A DNA stretch of 64,000 bases, taken from NCBI RefSeq assembly GCF_035920365.1, contig NZ_CP109150.1, positions 2,604,001-2,668,000 of the forward strand, written 5' to 3'. The notes below the pieces were generated by a model. That model searched no databases. It was not told the DNA's origin and was given only the letters and a program-made list of their open reading frames with translations. Below, one piece after another: positions 63,266 to 64,000 of this stretch; positions within the stretch are counted from its first letter, which is position 1; each line of letters opens with the position of its first letter. This stretch comes from Micromonospora sp. NBC_01740 (lineage in GTDB: Bacteria; Actinomycetota; Actinomycetes; Mycobacteriales; Micromonosporaceae). A program made the translations under genes and the position numbers.

Positions 63266-63805
63266 TCAGCCCGTCGACATCCCGGCGAGGGCCCGCACCG
63301 AGCGCCAGTTGCGGGTGGTCGCCACCACGCCGAGCTTCTTCTCCAGGTGGTTGTTGGTGAACCTCGACCGGCCGTAGCCGCCGTCGGGATGGTGCAGGTA
63401 GACCTCGCGCCCGGCGACCGTGAACGCCACGTTCTCGCCGTCGGGCACGGTCAGGGCGGCCACGGCGGCCGGGTCGGGCGCGGTCGCGAGGAAGACCACC
63501 ATCAGCCGCGTGGGGTCGTCCTCCCGCCCGGCGTACGGGTTGCCGCCGGCCACCGCCGCCAGTTCCCGGCCGCTGCGCACCAGCACCGGCACCGTCAGCC
63601 CCAGCTCGTCGGCGATGGCCCGCTCGATGCCCCGCGCCAGCGCGTCGGCGTCGCGCACCGTGCTGCCGAAGACCACGTTCCCGCTCTGCAGGTACGTCTG
63701 CGGGTCGTGGTGGCCGAGGCCGGTGACCAGCCGGCGCAGGTCGGCCATGGCGACCTTCGCGCCACCGACGTTGACCCCGCGCAGCAACGCGACCCACCTG
63801 TCCAC
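63266..63805 (-). CDS. DUF1697 family protein
   Basis: 179 residues. The opening WVALLRGVNVGGAKVAMADL, followed by YLQSGNVVFGS, VLVRSGRELAAV and FTNNHLEKKLGVVATTRNWR, is diagnostic for DUF1697, small cytosolic proteins of unknown function. An AGGAGG stands 6 bases before the ATG at 63805. It appears complete. Confidence 0.93.
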   Translation of the reverse strand: MDRWVALLRGVNVGGAKVAMADLRRLVTGLGHHDPQTYLQSGNVVFGSTVRDADALARGIERAIADELGLTVPVLVRSGRELAAVAGGNPYAGREDDPTRLMVVFLATAPDPAAVAALTVPDGENVAFTVAGREVYLHHPDGGYGRSRFTNNHLEKKLGVVATTRNWRSVRALAGMSTG

Positions 63806-64000
63806 ACGACCTCCTCGACCCGCCGGTACGGGCCAGCCTAGGGCGTGGGTCGACGTCGGTCGCGGCCGTCGTCGCCGGGGCGGGGCCCGCCGCTCAGCAC
63901 ACCGCGCTGGAGTGCCGGGTCCGTGATCCGTACCATCGGTTCTCGACAGCGGCCCCCGGCAACGGGTGCCGCGAGCGGAGCGGGACCACGGACACCGGCA
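63806..64000. other. Right end of window, no supported gene
   Basis: The last 195 bases contain only a 32-codon minus-strand frame beginning MVRITDPALQRG, without a convincing Shine-Dalgarno or family match. Nothing else is supported. Confidence 0.3.

Noticed and set aside
63840..63935. A 32-codon minus-strand frame at the right end
   Set aside because: No ribosome binding site or recognisable protein features; too short to support.

Overview
The window is very GC-rich DNA with overlapping genes, GTG starts and actinobacterial family markers (TTA codons almost absent from the backbone, SigE-type sigma factor, DrrA/DrrB-like exporter, DUF6223-like protein, Tat-exported enzymes). It most resembles a chromosome segment of a Micromonosporaceae-like actinomycete. 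No tRNA, rRNA, CRISPR array or integrase was seen.

Positions 1-36000 are a defence-rich accessory region. It opens with the 3' part of a large SF1 helicase fused to a PD-(D/E)XK nuclease (1-4980). Next come a solitary XRE regulator, an AbiEi/AbiEii-like type IV toxin-antitoxin pair whose toxin gene is frameshifted (5393-7217), and a PLD-helicase-DUF3427 protein on the minus strand (7228-10302). A decayed 5' fragment of a helicase gene follows (10648-11037); its intact relative lies at 45274-46599.

Positions 11061-35834 hold a complete-looking dpd island (7-deazaguanine DNA modification and restriction) in two convergent operons. The plus-strand arm reads dpdE-dpdF-dpdG-dpdH-dpdI-dpdJ-dpdK-dpdD and would be the restriction arm. 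The minus-strand arm reads queC-queE-queD-dpdC-dpdB1-dpdA-dpdB2: it makes preQ0, inserts it into DNA and probably converts it to the amide. Neighbouring genes mostly overlap by 1-14 bases. An IS5-family (IS427-like) element with intact ends and a 3-bp target duplication sits exactly at the dpdD stop, and a strong hairpin separates the two operons. Unusual points are two different DpdB paralogues flanking dpdA, TTA codons in several dpd genes, and no folE.

Positions 36153-64000 look like ordinary chromosome. They carry an inositol-monophosphatase/XRE pair; a tiny coupled cluster of a 29-residue peptide, a His-less truncated-globin-like protein and a flavohaemoglobin-like reductase (38204-39650); a VWA secreted/membrane pair; a two-component system; the intact helicase; a run of secreted proteins (M23 peptidase with 43-residue repeats, a three-repeat protein, FnIII-CBM3); a Tat protein/86-residue/Cys-rich three-gene unit; a STAND ATPase; a sigma factor with its membrane partner; a drug-type ABC exporter; an FMN reductase; a LysR regulator beside an aldo/keto reductase remnant; a class A beta-lactamase-like protein; a metallo-beta-lactamase-fold protein; and a DUF1697 protein. 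Several convergent gene pairs share strong hairpin terminators.

The best leads for new biology are the peptide/globin/flavohaemoglobin cluster, the double-DpdB actinobacterial dpd system, and the decayed helicase copy at the island edge.
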